Below, in pieces: positions 1 through 10,324 of a DNA stretch of 64,000 nucleotides. The notes under the pieces are model-generated. The model was not told the origin of the DNA and made no database searches. It saw only the letters and a list, made by a program, of their open reading frames with translations. How positions within the stretch are numbered: the stretch's first letter is position 1; each line of letters begins with the position of its first letter. The position numbers and the translations under genes are program-made. The stretch is from Angiostrongylus vasorum (lineage: Eukaryota > Nematoda > Chromadorea > Rhabditida > Metastrongylidae), in contig JADANN010000437.1 in the NCBI GenBank assembly GCA_018806985.1, forward strand, positions 1,638,501 through 1,702,500, written 5' to 3'.

Positions 1-784
1 GTGAGGAGCGGATTATCCGCGTTACCCATCGGTGCACGGTGAGTAATGGCATGTCTCCGCCGTCGAAGGCACCTGGCTTATATTGGCTGCGGGAGCCGCG
101 TGTGTATGCAACCGCGGCCGGTCTGGATGGTTGATTCTGGACTGCAGTAGACTGTACTTAACTGCCTGAAACGTCAAACGTTATTGGTTTCGTTGTTTCA
201 CAAGGCAATAGTAGACAGTTCTACTGCTATGCCTCCACCCTCGGATAAGCCACCGCTGTTGTGCGACCCAAGTCAACCTGAACCGCTGTTGTGCCTGAAT
301 GACTGAACGTAATTGACCTAGTAGATTATAAAGGTTACATTGCGGTAACTGGTGTACGGCTGCGAGGCGGCCATGGTATGGACATCAAATACTATTGTTT
401 AGATTGATAGAGAACTTTTTAAGAGGGAAGTTCTCCTACTCAACAAGAGTATGAGGAATTCTTTTATCAGTGGAGAGGTTAATAGAAAGTTGCTTATGGG
501 AACAACTAAACCCTCTTGGTAGGATATGCGCCAGAAGAATTTGGTAAGACGCTGATTGTCAGAGTGGTCAGCGCTTTCAATCCGTATAATTTGAGCTTTG
601 TTCCTAACGATGGCTATCTTTATCATTAAAGGAAGGTATAAACATCATATTTGGAAAAACGGCTGAAAAAATGAATTCTGTGATAGTGTTTCTGGTAAAT
701 TTTGAAGAGTTCAAGAGAAACGAGGTCACTGCGGTTGTTGGACATGGGTCGAGCTGAAAGCCCTTCACGATAGACCAACACTTA
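1..784. other. Unassigned sequence, GC-rich at the left edge
   Basis: The first ~380 bases are richer in G+C than the rest and contain several short stems, for example around 165-215. They could be ribosomal spacer or another structured repeat, but no 18S, 5.8S or 28S core sequence is visible and I do not assign them. From 381 to 784 the sequence is ordinary AT-rich DNA with only short, unrecognised reading frames on the minus strand. Confidence 0.4.
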
Positions 785-1000
785 TGCCACTTCTGCCTGG
801 CTTGCTTGGAAGGCATATCACTTTCACAATAGAACTTGATTGGAAAAGCATTTCAACACTTCCTACAACCATTCATTTAGTAATGTTCAAAGGGCCACGA
901 GGGAACTTTTGCTTTAGAGCATGACAGAGCTATCTAAAAAACAGACTTTCGCTTAATCTTATCTTGAATAATCAGTAGGTGAGATATTTTGGTTCCGTCG
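785..1000 (+). repeat. Left arm of a long inverted repeat
   Basis: This ~215 bp stretch matches the reverse complement of 2985-3195 with scattered mismatches; shared blocks include TTGGAAAAGCATTTC, GGGAACTTTTGC and GAGCATGACA. The arms enclose ~2 kb holding a SINE-B cluster and an open frame at 2623-2907. It may be a decayed DNA transposon or an inverted duplication; no transposase is visible. Confidence 0.6.
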
Positions 1001-1234
1001 GTCAATTGGCGACTCATTTCAGGTGCTTATACGTAGTCCATGCTGCTCTCTGTCCACAAAACTACTCATTCATATTGTTTTCCATTTACGATGGAAGCTG
1101 TGGATGAACATATGATGTATCCTCTAAGCACAGAGAAGTAGCATGAGTTTCCGTCCCATATAGGTACGATCCAATTTTTTTCCGATCCGCTCGCTGTGCT
1201 CATTGGGCATCATCTGTGCTCCATTGACACTCAT

Positions 1235-2045
1235 CAAATAATAACAATGGTTATCAAGACATCAACCACAACGGTGCTGAGATAATTGCAAAACTCAGGA
1301 CCACAGGTGTCTGCGGTGGGGAACGAACGCGCTATTATCGTCTCCGAGGGCTCACGCGTCCACCACCACACCATGCAGGTCCCTTCGTCTCGCCTTATCT
1401 CAGCTATTTCTATCGATCAGCGCCATCAGCAATCACCCATCAACGGGATTGGTTTGGGAGCCCAATAGCCAATGAACCCAGTTAAGCTGAGGCAGTTGTA
1501 TAAATCACAATGTGAACTTCTTATTAACTGCCTATTACAATTTTTCCGGCAGGGTGTTATGTGTGACTCAACCACACGTCCGTTCCCCCATCGCAGACAC
1601 CTGCGGTCCGAAGTTTAGCAAATATCTCACCATCATTATGGTTGAGCCACTTAATACGCAGTCAGAAAAATTGTAATTGGCAGTTAATAAAAAAATTAAC
1701 GTTGTCAAGATATGTTTTACTTTTTGTTTTCTGTCCACTACAATTTTTACGACAGGGTATTAAGCGAAATACAACCACAACGTTGCTGAGATATTTGCAA
1801 AACTTCGGACCGCAGGTGTCTGCGGTGTGGAATGAACGCGCTATTACCCTTTCCGGCGGCCAACGCGTTCATAGATAGAACTAGCTGAGAGGCAGGCGAA
1901 ACGAAAGACCAGTATGGTGTGGTAGTGAACGCGTTAGCCCCTGGAAAGGGTAATAGCGCTTTCGTTCCCCATCGGAGACACACATGCGGTCGGAGTTTTG
2001 CAAATATCAGCAGCAACGTTGTGGTTACCAAGATAGTTCTGTGGT
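1235..2045. repeat. SINE-B cluster, several copies in alternating orientation
   Basis: At least four partial SINE-B units lie here. The block GAACGCGCTATT and its complement appear in both orientations, and 1780-1880 is the inverse of 1915-2010, forming a fold-back. The tRNA-like promoter of this family reads on the minus strand relative to the GAACGCGCTATT orientation. Units carry the family's end sequence, a CTGCC...GGCAGGGT block. Confidence 0.75.
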
Positions 2046-2049
2046 AAGA

Positions 2050-2620
2050 TCTAAGCAAAGTGTGGTGTTCAACGAAAGGAGTGGATTGACTGGATGACAG
2101 AAGTTTCTTCAAACTTTCTTCCAAGCCTTACCATGGGCGCTTAGAAATATCCATACATTCATAGGTACGATGTCAATATCACGACAGCGACTGGAAGGAT
2201 AAGAAAGGAGACAAAAGAACAGAAATGGATTAGGGGTCGCGTAGTTCGTTGTCTTTTACAGGTCTGCCACGCGTATCAGTTATTAATCAACAGCTCATGC
2301 CTCAAACTTAGGTACCTAACCTTATATGTATACATATAAATATATAAAATACATAAATATGTAAAATATGTAAATATATATGTATTTTGAAAACATTGGT
2401 GCGGCAACAACCACACAGCGATAACAAGAAATTCTGGTATGACGATCACAAACAATAATGCGACCAATAGTCAGAGATGACACAAAAAAACAACAAGCGA
2501 TACCATACATTGTCAGCTAAAGGAAAAATCGACAAATAGCCGCATGCTGGCAGCAATGTACTGACGAATCCATATCGGTCTTAAAACAGTGCCCTCAGGG
2601 AACGCGGGAACGTTGATGTA
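2050..2620. other. Non-coding AT-rich stretch
   Basis: There is no recognisable gene. Positions 2320-2390 form a run of TATA/ATAAATATGTAA-type low-complexity sequence. Confidence 0.5.
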
Positions 2621-2622
2621 GG

Positions 2623-2907
2623 TTGACGGGAAACGCACTATATCCACCTATCACTCCGCCAGTGTTAGAAAGCATACTCTACGAGGTAGAGAAACGCTTT
2701 CCCACGTTCATATCTTTCAGTGTAGTTGACCATGGGTACACGACTCTCATTAGCTGTAGGTATTTCCATCAGGAAATCCTTGTTAAAGAAGCAAATACGG
2801 AAGATTCGCCTACGCAACGGCTAGTTATATTACTAGGTATATTTGCTTCTTTATCGATGATGAAATGGATGAGTAACATGTTCCGCGAGAAAAAGCTTAG
2901 GTTTTGA
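2623..2907 (+). other. Unrecognised open frame, 94 codons, no ATG start
   Basis: This frame is open from a stop at about 2622 to a TGA at 2905-2907 and begins with TTG, so it is not a complete prokaryote-style gene. It could be a last exon, because a TAG sits directly upstream. It reads through a Phe/Ser/Ile-rich stretch and ends in a basic tail (FREKKLRF). It lies between the inverted arms 785-1000 and 2985-3195, so it may belong to that element. I recognise no family and assign no function. Confidence 0.2.
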
Positions 2908-2984
2908 AGAAGGTTTAAGCAAAGTAATTTTTAAAAAGTTAAAAAAATTCTGCAGAAGATTTGTGGCAATCTCGTGCCAGCTTA

Positions 2985-3195
2985 TGAATGAAAGAAATGC
3001 TGTTGATTAATCATGCTGAGGCTAAGCGAAAGTTGGTTCTTTGGATTGTCATGCTCTGATGCAAAAGTTCCCTTGTTATCACTTTGATATTATTCAACAA
3101 ATGGTTTCAAAAGTGCCGAAATGCTTTTCCAATTAAGTTCGGTGGTGAAAGTGATATATATACCTTCTAGGCAAGCCACACAGAAATGGTGTGTT
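2985..3195 (-). repeat. Right arm of the inverted repeat
   Basis: Reverse-complement partner of 785-1000. Its outer edge is cut by a SINE-A-like head starting near 3190. Confidence 0.6.
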
Positions 3196-3840
3196 GGCGT
3201 TACGGTCGTGTTAGCGCATTGTGAAAGGCTTCCATTTCAGCCCGTGTTCAACAAACACGGGTTCGATTCCGCGTCTAAGGCTCACTAAGTCTTCCATCCC
3301 TCAAAGAGCGGTAAACTGGTAGCAGATCTGTCTGAGAGGATACCAGCACTGACTCGATACATTGGTTGGCCATCGCGAGTCATTGTGTAGATGCCACATA
3401 CGAATTCACTCACCTCTAACGATCTTTGGTGAAGTCGAATGTTCCGAGATCCTTATAGTTTTCACCCGTTTATTGTTGTTTATTCATAGCCGATTGGGGA
3501 TGTAGGCCAATCCCAATAGCGGTGCAGTGCTGAGCCGACCCTTGACGCTGAGCCAGCAAGTCCGCTACATCGTCCAGTCTTAAGGGTCAAATAATCTTAA
3601 CAAAATTCACTCAAATATCTACCCAAAGCTAATTCGTTGGGAACGTAACTAAACTTTAACCTTAGACAAGTGGCTGAGAAGCGATACAAGGAGCTATCAA
3701 AACGGAGACCAACAGTCTTATGCGGTTGGATTTATCCACTTTTGTCTTCACGCGTTTGCACTACGCTATTTGTAGCTTTCCGGTGAAATTCACTCTAAAA
3801 AGACGTCCAGAGTATGCGATTTACGAATACTGGAATAGTC
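3190..3840 (+). repeat. Element X copy 1, 5' part: SINE-A-like head plus ~350 bp extension
   Basis: The head has a tRNA-like A box near 3213 and a clear B box (GGGTTCGATTCC, 3259-3270), followed by the SINE-A body (CTCACTAAGTCTTCCATCCC). It continues into ~350 bp also present after the SINE-A head at 9700-10290, for example the block GGCCAATCCCAA near 3506. Both copies then run towards the same satellite units, so head, extension and satellite appear to travel together. Confidence 0.6.
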
Positions 3841-4300
3841 TAAGCTCTCCAATTTTTTGACACAATTTCTCATCAATACGCTACAAAATAGATTGTTTCA
3901 CTACTTCTCAGAATTTCCGTCGAGAATTCATATTCATCCGAATAACGCAGCAGAAGAAAAAGAGTTTTAGCATGGTATTACCAACCGAGCATTTGACTCT
4001 TCGAACTAGCAAACAACCAAAATAGTCCGAGTTTTTCAATTTTTCAAAGCGTGGTTATCAATACGTTACAAGAACGATCGTTGCACTACTATCCACGGAC
4101 TTGAAGAACTTCAGAAGTAGAAAATCACCTGTCCGAACTAATCAACGATCAGATTAAATTTTTGTGTGGTTTCAGATATCTTAGATGTTGCGAGTTTCTG
4201 CATTTTTTCCGCAAACTTTCTCTTCAGTATGTTACGAAACAGACAGATAATTGCACTACTCTCTAAGAACTTCGTGAACATCACTGAAGAAATTTAGGTG
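3840..4300 (+). repeat. Degenerate satellite units, copy 1
   Basis: At least three diverged units share the pattern TACAAAA..GATT, TTGCACTAC, CTAAGAACTTCG and AGTCCGAGTTTTTC (around 3880, 4070 and 4235). The same unit recurs in a longer array at 11050-12290, singly at 8070-8110, and inverted at 18440-18640. Confidence 0.65.
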
Positions 4301-4392
4301 TCCGAATGAACGGCCATCCAAAATGGTTCGACTTTTTCATCTTTTCGATAGACTTTTCTTTCAGTAAGCTGCAAAAACTGTTATTTACTTTA

Positions 4393-4640
4393 ATGATGCT
4401 GAGATATCTGCAAAACTCCGGACAGCAGGTATCTACGATGGGGAACGAACGCGCTATTGTCCTTTCCGGGGAGGAGCGCGCACACCACCACACCATGCGG
4501 GTCCTTCGTTTCGCCTGTCTCTCAGCTAGTTCTGTTGATCTTTTGCCATCAGCAACCACCCGTCAGCGGGATTGATCTGGGGAGCCCAAATCGGTAGCGA
4601 ACCCAGTTAGGCGGAGGCTGCAGTTATAATCACAACTTTA
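4393..4640 (-). repeat. SINE-B, nearly complete
   Basis: This copy contains the family blocks GATGCTGAGATATCTGCAAA, GAACGCGCTATTGTCC and CACCACCACACCATGCGGGT, and ends near the AACCCAGTTA block. The pol III-like A and B boxes read on the minus strand. It sits inside element X copy 1. Confidence 0.75.
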
Positions 4641-4679
4641 ACTTATTAATTTACTGAACTTATTATTAAAAAGAGTAGG

Positions 4680-5180
4680 CAAGGTCTTGGAAAGTAGTAC
4701 AACAATCAATTTAGTAATTCTTTCTATTTCTGTTTAGCAGACACGAGGTGTTATTTTATTTCTTTATTTACGTGAAAGCTGACGTTTCGGCGGATTTCGC
4801 CTTCCTCAGAGCCTGGAAAGGTCAAGTTGACAGCAAGCTACTCGGCCAAACAGCTCCATAACCAAACAGAGAAAACGCTGAACCAAGTTTTCAATCACAT
4901 TGAACACAGCTTTGCACACTCACCGCTTTCTATGAGTCTTCCACTAAATATTTCACGTGGAGACAAACCGCACAGAGTTCACATGCAATCGCAATGTACC
5001 CATCTCATCAGAATAACAGGCTTATATACTGCCCAATATTACGCGTGATAATGAGGCATTCTTCCCTGTGGTTCATTTTCGGATTTCTGGAATAGATCCA
5101 GAATGCCTCGAGAATTTTGCGCGATTGTGTTCTCGATTCCTGCGCGAGGATCGTAACCCGTACTTCAAAATCTTCTCCGT
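4680..5180 (-). repeat. Left inverted flanking repeat of the PLE
   Basis: It pairs with 7477-7975 over almost its whole length: ACACGAGGTGTTATTTTAT faces the matching block near 7898, and the C-terminal codons reading IDPECLENFARLCSR in one frame lie opposite the same DNA at 7515-7570. It carries hammerhead copy 1. Confidence 0.85.
4778..4813 (-). ncRNA. Minimal hammerhead ribozyme core, copy 1
   Basis: On the minus strand it reads GGCU-CUGAGGA, a GGCG/CGCC stem II with a short loop, GAAAC directly joined to GUC, then AGCU. The CUGANGA and GAAA boxes and the GUC cleavage triplet are intact, and GGCU/AGCU can form a short stem I. Stem III is reduced to about one pair with no loop, so a monomer should be nearly inactive; a dimer could fold. 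PLE hammerheads of this minimalist type are known. Confidence 0.75.
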
Positions 5181-5287
5181 TAAAATTCATAAAACGAAAA
5201 CGACTACACGAAATATGCGGACTGCCAGAGGACAGCCACCGAGTACTGGGCATCGAATTGAGAGTACTACGCACCTGTCTACGAAGC

Positions 5288-7640
5288 AAACAAAATCAGA
5301 TGTTCGCCAAGTGGAAGAAGTGCGAGAAGAAGGAAAACTATTGTGCTCAGTATTTGGAGGACCGCCTCTGGAGGAGAATAGTGGGTGGGTCAGCGTTGAT
5401 TTGCAATTCTATTAGGTCTAATGCTGCAGTAACTTTGCGGAGAAAGTTCGAAGAACTTTTGAGTAAATCGCATAACACTCCTTCAAGAGCATACAGAAAC
5501 ACCGCCAACGAACATCAAACGAGTCACAGTAATCAAGGCTTACCGTGTTAGGAGGCATGACTCTCCCTGACGATGCGCGCTCGTTATTAGAATTGGGACC
5601 GAGTTTCTCACCATCTGAACCCATAACTAAGGTAGCCTTGCGTAGGGTCGCATGTAGTTTACATGAACTTCAAGACAGACTCCGCAAAAAACCTAGGGAT
5701 GAAGCGCTTAATAGGCACGAACAACAACAAGTAAAGGCACTACCAGCACCACCATTTCCTCAACCGTTCTTTAGACAACAAGAGCCCAATAATGAAGTTG
5801 ACGTTAAATTTCGGAGCTTTACGAATGAAACTTTTAAGGTCCTTTATGGCTATCGTGCAAAAGAGATACTGCTCTAACCTCACCGAAATGCAAAAAACGT
5901 GGTGTGCGGGAGGTACGAGAGCCGATAAAATCGAAAAACATAAGACTATCGGTTAGTAATAAGCGTGGAGAGTTCGTTGTAATTTCCCATCACATAGATG
6001 TTGAGATAACGGAAAAAGCACCTTGAAGATGCTTCCCTTTATGGTCCATCGTCTGAGAAGGAATTTAAAAGTCAACACTGAAAGTTAAACAACGAATGGC
6101 TTAAAATGGCAAGAGCGGCTGGGTTAAAACCATCAGATATCTCTCAAAAGTTGAGTTACCAATATGTCCCGTCTTGTACTTGCTTATAAAAAACTCATAA
6201 GCTAGTATCCAGCGATGATCTTGCGTCAACCGATCCATCATTGTTTAAGGTTAGACCAATCATTAGCTGTGCAGACGGGCCAACGGATAAGATAACGTGG
6301 TTAATAACCCTAATACTTTACCCAGTTGTTGAAGTACATCCCAGCCCATCTAACGAACACCCAAATATTGCTAGATCGTCACGTACTGTGTAGCCCAACA
6401 GCGCATACGTGATGGAGTCCTTCGACGTTAGCGCCCTTCATACAAACGTGTCGAATGACTCCGCAATGCAAGCCATATTCGAACTCTTGATGCAACACGA
6501 AGGAGAAATAAACATGTATGGCTTCTCGATTCAGTACTTGATGACACCCTTAAAGGGAGTGCCTAAACTGCTCAATTTTCAGATGGTCTGGGAGGTATTA
6601 CGCACAAACGAGAGGGCTGGCTATGGGACAACGACTGGCACCAAGCCTTGCCATTGCATTCATGTCTAAGGTGGAAGCACCAGTAATCGATCTCGGGCCG
6701 TTACTCTACTGTAGATACGTAGATGACTGCTTGGTCATTTGTTCAACATAAGAGAAATTTGACAAATGTTTCGAGTTGTTGAACGAACAGTCAGAGTATA
6801 TTAAATTTACCCAAGAGAAACCAAAAAGAAAACTGGCTTCCATTTCGGAACGTGCAAATTAACCTATGAGAAAACGGCTACGTTACGAAATGGTATCGAA
6901 AGCCAAGTAGTAAAAACATCTTGGTTCATTAACTCTCTTCTCACCCCTCTCACACGAAAAAAGGCGCTTGTGAGAAACATGTTTCGAACAGCTACCAGCG
7001 TGTGCGCAGGAAGGAGCAGAGAGAGGAGTCCCAGGGACTTAGCGCGGCAAATAGCTATTTTTAATGGCTACGAAACTGTAGCTCGGCATAACTCTAGCGA
7101 CAATAAGGTCCCGTTAATCTTGCCCTTCATTTCAAATGAAGTAAGTGTGGCTATAAAACGCTGTTTAAGAAGGGCCGGTCTAGAGAATTCGGTAACGATA
7201 ATTGAAATGCCACCGAGTAATCTAAGCCGCCAACTAGTTCGTAACCGCCTATACGACCGTCTATGTGCAACGCAAAATTGTATAATTTGCCCCAATGATA
7301 GAGACGGTGACTGCATGAGTTTGGGTACAGTTTATCCGATCTCTTGTAAAGCGTGCGGGGACGAATACGTTGGCGAAACGGGTAGCCCCACTCTGCGTTC
7401 GCATAAAAAGAACACCTAGTCGGTAAACATAAACCAAACACTCCACTAGGCACGCATTGGACGGAGAGACATAACGGAGAAGATTTTGAAGTACGGAGTT
7501 ACGATCCTCGCTCAGGAATCGAGAACACAAGCGCGCAAAATTCTCGAGGCATTCTGGATCAATTCCAAGAATCCGAAAATGAACCGCAGGCAGGAATGCC
7601 TCATTATCACGCGTGATATTGGGCAGCATATAAGCCTGTT
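5288..7640 (+). pseudogene. PLE reverse transcriptase / GIY-YIG endonuclease remnant
   Basis: This encodes a telomerase-like reverse transcriptase with a C-terminal GIY-YIG nuclease. Visible pieces in order: an N-terminal segment with the PLE hallmark LELGPSF (5590-5620); degraded RT blocks with LLIKTHKL- and RPIIS-DGPTDKI-like motifs in shifted frames (6170-6300); ESFDVSALHTNVSN (6412-6460); MGQRLAPSLAIAF (6620-6665); the catalytic YVDD (6716-6727); and a Cys-rich motif followed by ISCKACGDEYVGETG, the GIY-YIG core (7335-7385). The last codons run into the right flanking repeat (KMNRRQECLIITRD, to ~7640). Frame changes occur near 5540, 5880, 6660, 6900 and 7400, so it is not a functional frame as written. 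Confidence 0.85.
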
Positions 7641-7975
7641 ATTCTGATGAGATGGGTACATTACGATTCCATGTGAACTCTGTCCGGTTGGTCTCCACGT
7701 GAAATATTTAGCGGAAGACTTTAGAAAGCGGTGAGTGTGCAAAGACTCCATGTTCAATGTGCTTGAAATTTTGGTTCAACATTTACTCTGTTTGGTTATG
7801 GAGACGTTTGACCGTGTAGATCGCAGTCAACTTGACCATTCCTGGCTCTGAGGAAGGCGAAATCCGCCGAAACGTCAGCTTGTACGTAAATAAAGAGATA
7901 AAATAACACCTCGTGTTTGCTAAACAGAAGTAGAAAGAATTGCTAATTTGATTGTTGTACCATATTCTAAGACCT
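7477..7975 (+). repeat. Right flanking repeat of the PLE, including the 3' end
   Basis: It holds the last codons of the PLE frame, the 3' untranslated part, hammerhead copy 2 and the terminal ~95 bases after it. The same 3' end recurs as fragments at 12743-13001, 13245-13540, 21720-22110, 34030-34660 and 43015-43930. Confidence 0.85.
7844..7880 (+). ncRNA. Minimal hammerhead ribozyme core, copy 2 (best preserved)
   Basis: CUGAGGA (7848-7854) is followed by a stem II with a GGCG/CGCC pairing, GAAA (7869-7872), C then GUC (7873-7876), and AGCU, which can pair with GGCU (7844-7847) as stem I. All core residues of a hammerhead are present. The absent stem III loop suggests action as a dimer, as proposed for PLE hammerheads. 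Confidence 0.8.
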
Positions 7976-7989
7976 CCATTAGAAAAAAT

Positions 7990-8550
7990 TCAGCGCCCGA
8001 ATTAACGGCCTCCAAAATCATCGATGTTATTCGGGTATTCGATAAACTTTCCCTTTAAATGGGTAGCCAAATGAACTAGTGCACTACTTTCTAAGCACTT
8101 TTTTGTCGAGAATCAATGCTGTTTGGAAGAAACTTCCCGTTTTGCAGTTAATAATAGGAATATTATGAGCGGTTTAACATACATTACTCAACAAAAAACA
8201 AACTCGATGTGAATACGGTGTGTGGTGACAACACATGCGATGCCGACCGCGCATAAACCTACCTGGTTGAGAGGCTCTCGCGATCAAAAAGCGGGGACTC
8301 CATGGTGAGGCCGTTGCACTGCACTTCAGCAACGGCTGACCCGTGTGGCAGCTTCGGGTTGAAGTTACCCAACAGCTAAATTTTTTGCATGTGGAGCTGC
8401 GTTCGCGCGGTTGAATATCATGATATTCAAAATAAACTATTGTGATCTGCAATTTTTTGCTCAACAATAGAAGTCTTTTTATTACACCAAGATGAAAATC
8501 TGACTTTCTAGAGTCAACGTTCGAAGCATATTTTGATGATGAAAGCAATT
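7990..8550 (+). repeat. Element X copy 1, 3' part
   Basis: It starts with one satellite unit (8070-8110) and continues with a ~270 bp module (TGGTGAGGCCG, CACTTCAGCAACGGCTGACC, AACAGCTAAATTTTT) shared with 12340-12730 and, inverted, 17985-18380. It ends near GCATATTTTGATGATGAAA, matching 13090-13110. The PLE and a SINE-B separate it from the 5' part at 3190-4300. It has no insertion at TTGTGATCTGCA (8440-8451), unlike copy 2. Confidence 0.65.
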
Positions 8551-8605
8551 AGGTGAACCGGGTATCGTCCAGTAGGAGGAAATCATATTTCCCAGTTGGT
8601 GAAAT

Positions 8606-9209
8606 GCGTTTGCAGCTCCCGATATTGCGTCGACAATTTTAGAACTTCATAATAGTTTCTGACTTCTTCGAAGGTTTTAATACTAAACAAAACCAAGTGT
8701 TTAAAGCGCATTATAAAAACGATATATACGCCATTAATGCGACACGAGGCACGTGTGGTGCAGTGGTTGGAGGCGGCACTGCGACGCACACGGTGGACTC
8801 GATCCCCGCGCCCAAGGCTCACTAAGCCTTCCACCTTACGCGGTCGGCAAATTGGTGCCATCCTTGTCTGGAAGGATAGCAGCACTGGCTCCATACATAA
8901 CTAGGGTGCGTTTGCAGCTCCCGATATTGCGTCGACAATTTTAGAACTTCATAATAGTTTCTGACTCCTTCGAAGGTTTTAATACTAAACAAAACCAAGT
9001 GTTTAAAGCGCATTATAAAAACGATATATACGCCATTAATGCGACACGAGGCACGTGTGGTGCAGTGGTTGGAGGCGGCACTGCGACGCACAAGGTGGAC
9101 TCGATCCCCGCGCCCAAGGCTCACTAAGCCTTCCATCTTACGCGGTCGGCAAATTGGTGCCATCCTTGTCTGGAAGGATAGCAGCACTGGCTCCATACAT
9201 AACTAGGTC
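8606..9209 (+). repeat. 302 bp tandem duplication carrying a SINE-A head
   Basis: 8606-8907 and 8908-9209 are nearly identical; I see only about three differences. Each holds ~150 bp of unique sequence plus the SINE-A tRNA-like head (GTGGTGCAGTGGTTGGAGGC, then ACTCGATCCCCGCGCCC) and part of its body. Only the second copy continues into the rest of the SINE. Confidence 0.85.
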
Positions 9210-9330
9210 ACCGCGAGTCATTGTAAACGCCAGATATGCATTTAATCACCTCCAACGATACGTAATGAAGTCGAATGCATAGCGCATCCCTCAAGGATTG
9301 ATCAACGCCGAGATCTTTATTCTTCTATCC
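9040..9330 (+). repeat. SINE-A, complete copy
   Basis: A tRNA-derived head (A box GTGCAGTGGTT, B box GACTCGATCCCC) is followed by the family body (CTTGTCTGGAAGGATAGCAGC, CGCGAGTCATTGTAAACGCC) and the terminal block TCAAGGATTGATCAACGCCG. Confidence 0.8.
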
Positions 9331-9334
9331 TTTC

Positions 9335-9690
9335 ATGATGCGATACAGGTAAGTCATTTCTGAAAAATCGTTGAAGTCGTGAACACCTTAAGTGCTCCAG
9401 TCAGTAGCTGAGAAATCATCGTCAGTTGTCGAGAAAGCAGATTCATGGCGACAGAGATGTATAGGTTAAGGGTGATTGGTGGCTTAATATTTATGGAAAC
9501 TACGCCGTTTAGCAGTATAAGCACGTTTTCCAGTTCTCGAAAATGCAGGACGGAATGCGCGCACATGCCAGCACCTGCAAAATTTCCATGCACGCCATGC
9601 ACGATTTTTGTGCTGCTGTGTGATTTTTACTGTGGCTTATTACGATAATGTCCATATGGACTATTAATTTCCACTATATTTCCTTGTTTC
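9335..9690. other. No gene seen
   Basis: Short overlapping open frames occur on both strands, but none resembles a known family and none is flanked by convincing splice sites. Confidence 0.4.
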
Positions 9691-9699
9691 AGGGAAGTG

Positions 9700-10320
9700 C
9701 ATTAAAGTGGATAGGGGTGCTCTGCAATAAACATGGGTTCGATTCCACGTTCCACGCTCACTAAGTCCTGCACTAGTCCAATGTCGGCAAATTGAGAGCA
9801 GACCTATCGGTGTTGATAGCAGCACCGACTCGATATATCGGTGATCCATTGCGAGTCATTATATAGGCCAAAAAGCCAGACATGAATTCATTCACCTCTA
9901 ACGATTATCGATAAGGTCGAATGCAGCGAGAATCGTAGTATTCTTTCCCGAATAGGGATGTGTGGCCAATCCCAACAGCAGTGCAACGGTGGGCCGATCC
10001 TTCACGCCGAGTGACAAATCCCAATACATCGTCCGGTTTCGAAAGTCAAATAAACTTAACGAGATTCATTCGAATCCCTATCGAAGGTTAATTCGATGAG
10101 ACCAGAAACTAAAAAATTGGTCTTAATTAAGAGGCCGCGAAGCGATTTGACCAGCTGTCAAAACGGTGGCACGCAGTCTTGCGTTGTCGTGTATTACTGA
10201 GTTTTTTATCACGCGTTTACGTTACGCTAATTGTGGCTTTTTGATGCACTCTAAAAAGGTGTACAGACTAAGCGAATTACGAATGCGACGTTGTTCGCTT
10301 TCAATTGAAAATCATATTGA
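9700..10320 (+). repeat. Element X copy 2, 5' part
   Basis: A SINE-A-like head (B box GGGTTCGATTCC, 9728-9739) is followed by the ~350 bp extension also found at 3490-3840 (GGCCAATCCCAACAG, then ACGCGTTTACGTTACGCTA near 10211). It is interrupted at ~10325 by SINE-B units. Confidence 0.6.
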
Positions 10321-10324
10321 AAAT

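Larger units (their letters stand above)
4680..7975 (+). mobile_element. Penelope-like retroelement with inverted flanking repeats
   Basis: The element has a central + strand coding remnant (N-terminal PLE motif, reverse transcriptase, GIY-YIG endonuclease) between two ~500 bp flanks that are reverse complements of each other (4680-5180 and 7477-7975). Penelope-like elements are known to carry long flanking repeats in direct or inverted order and hammerhead ribozymes in those repeats; both traits are visible here. The flanks include the last ~50 codons of the reading frame plus the 3' end, so the left flank is an inverted copy of the 3' end. The frame is interrupted by several shifts and stops, some of which may be assembly errors. 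Confidence 0.85.

Noticed and set aside
1..380. Ribosomal DNA at the window edge
   Set aside because: GC-rich and structured, but no conserved rRNA core sequence could be recognised, so it is left unassigned.
1286..1468. Recurring ORFs starting NSGPQVSAVGNERAI
   Set aside because: The same peptide appears wherever SINE-B occurs; it is translation of the SINE, not a protein family.
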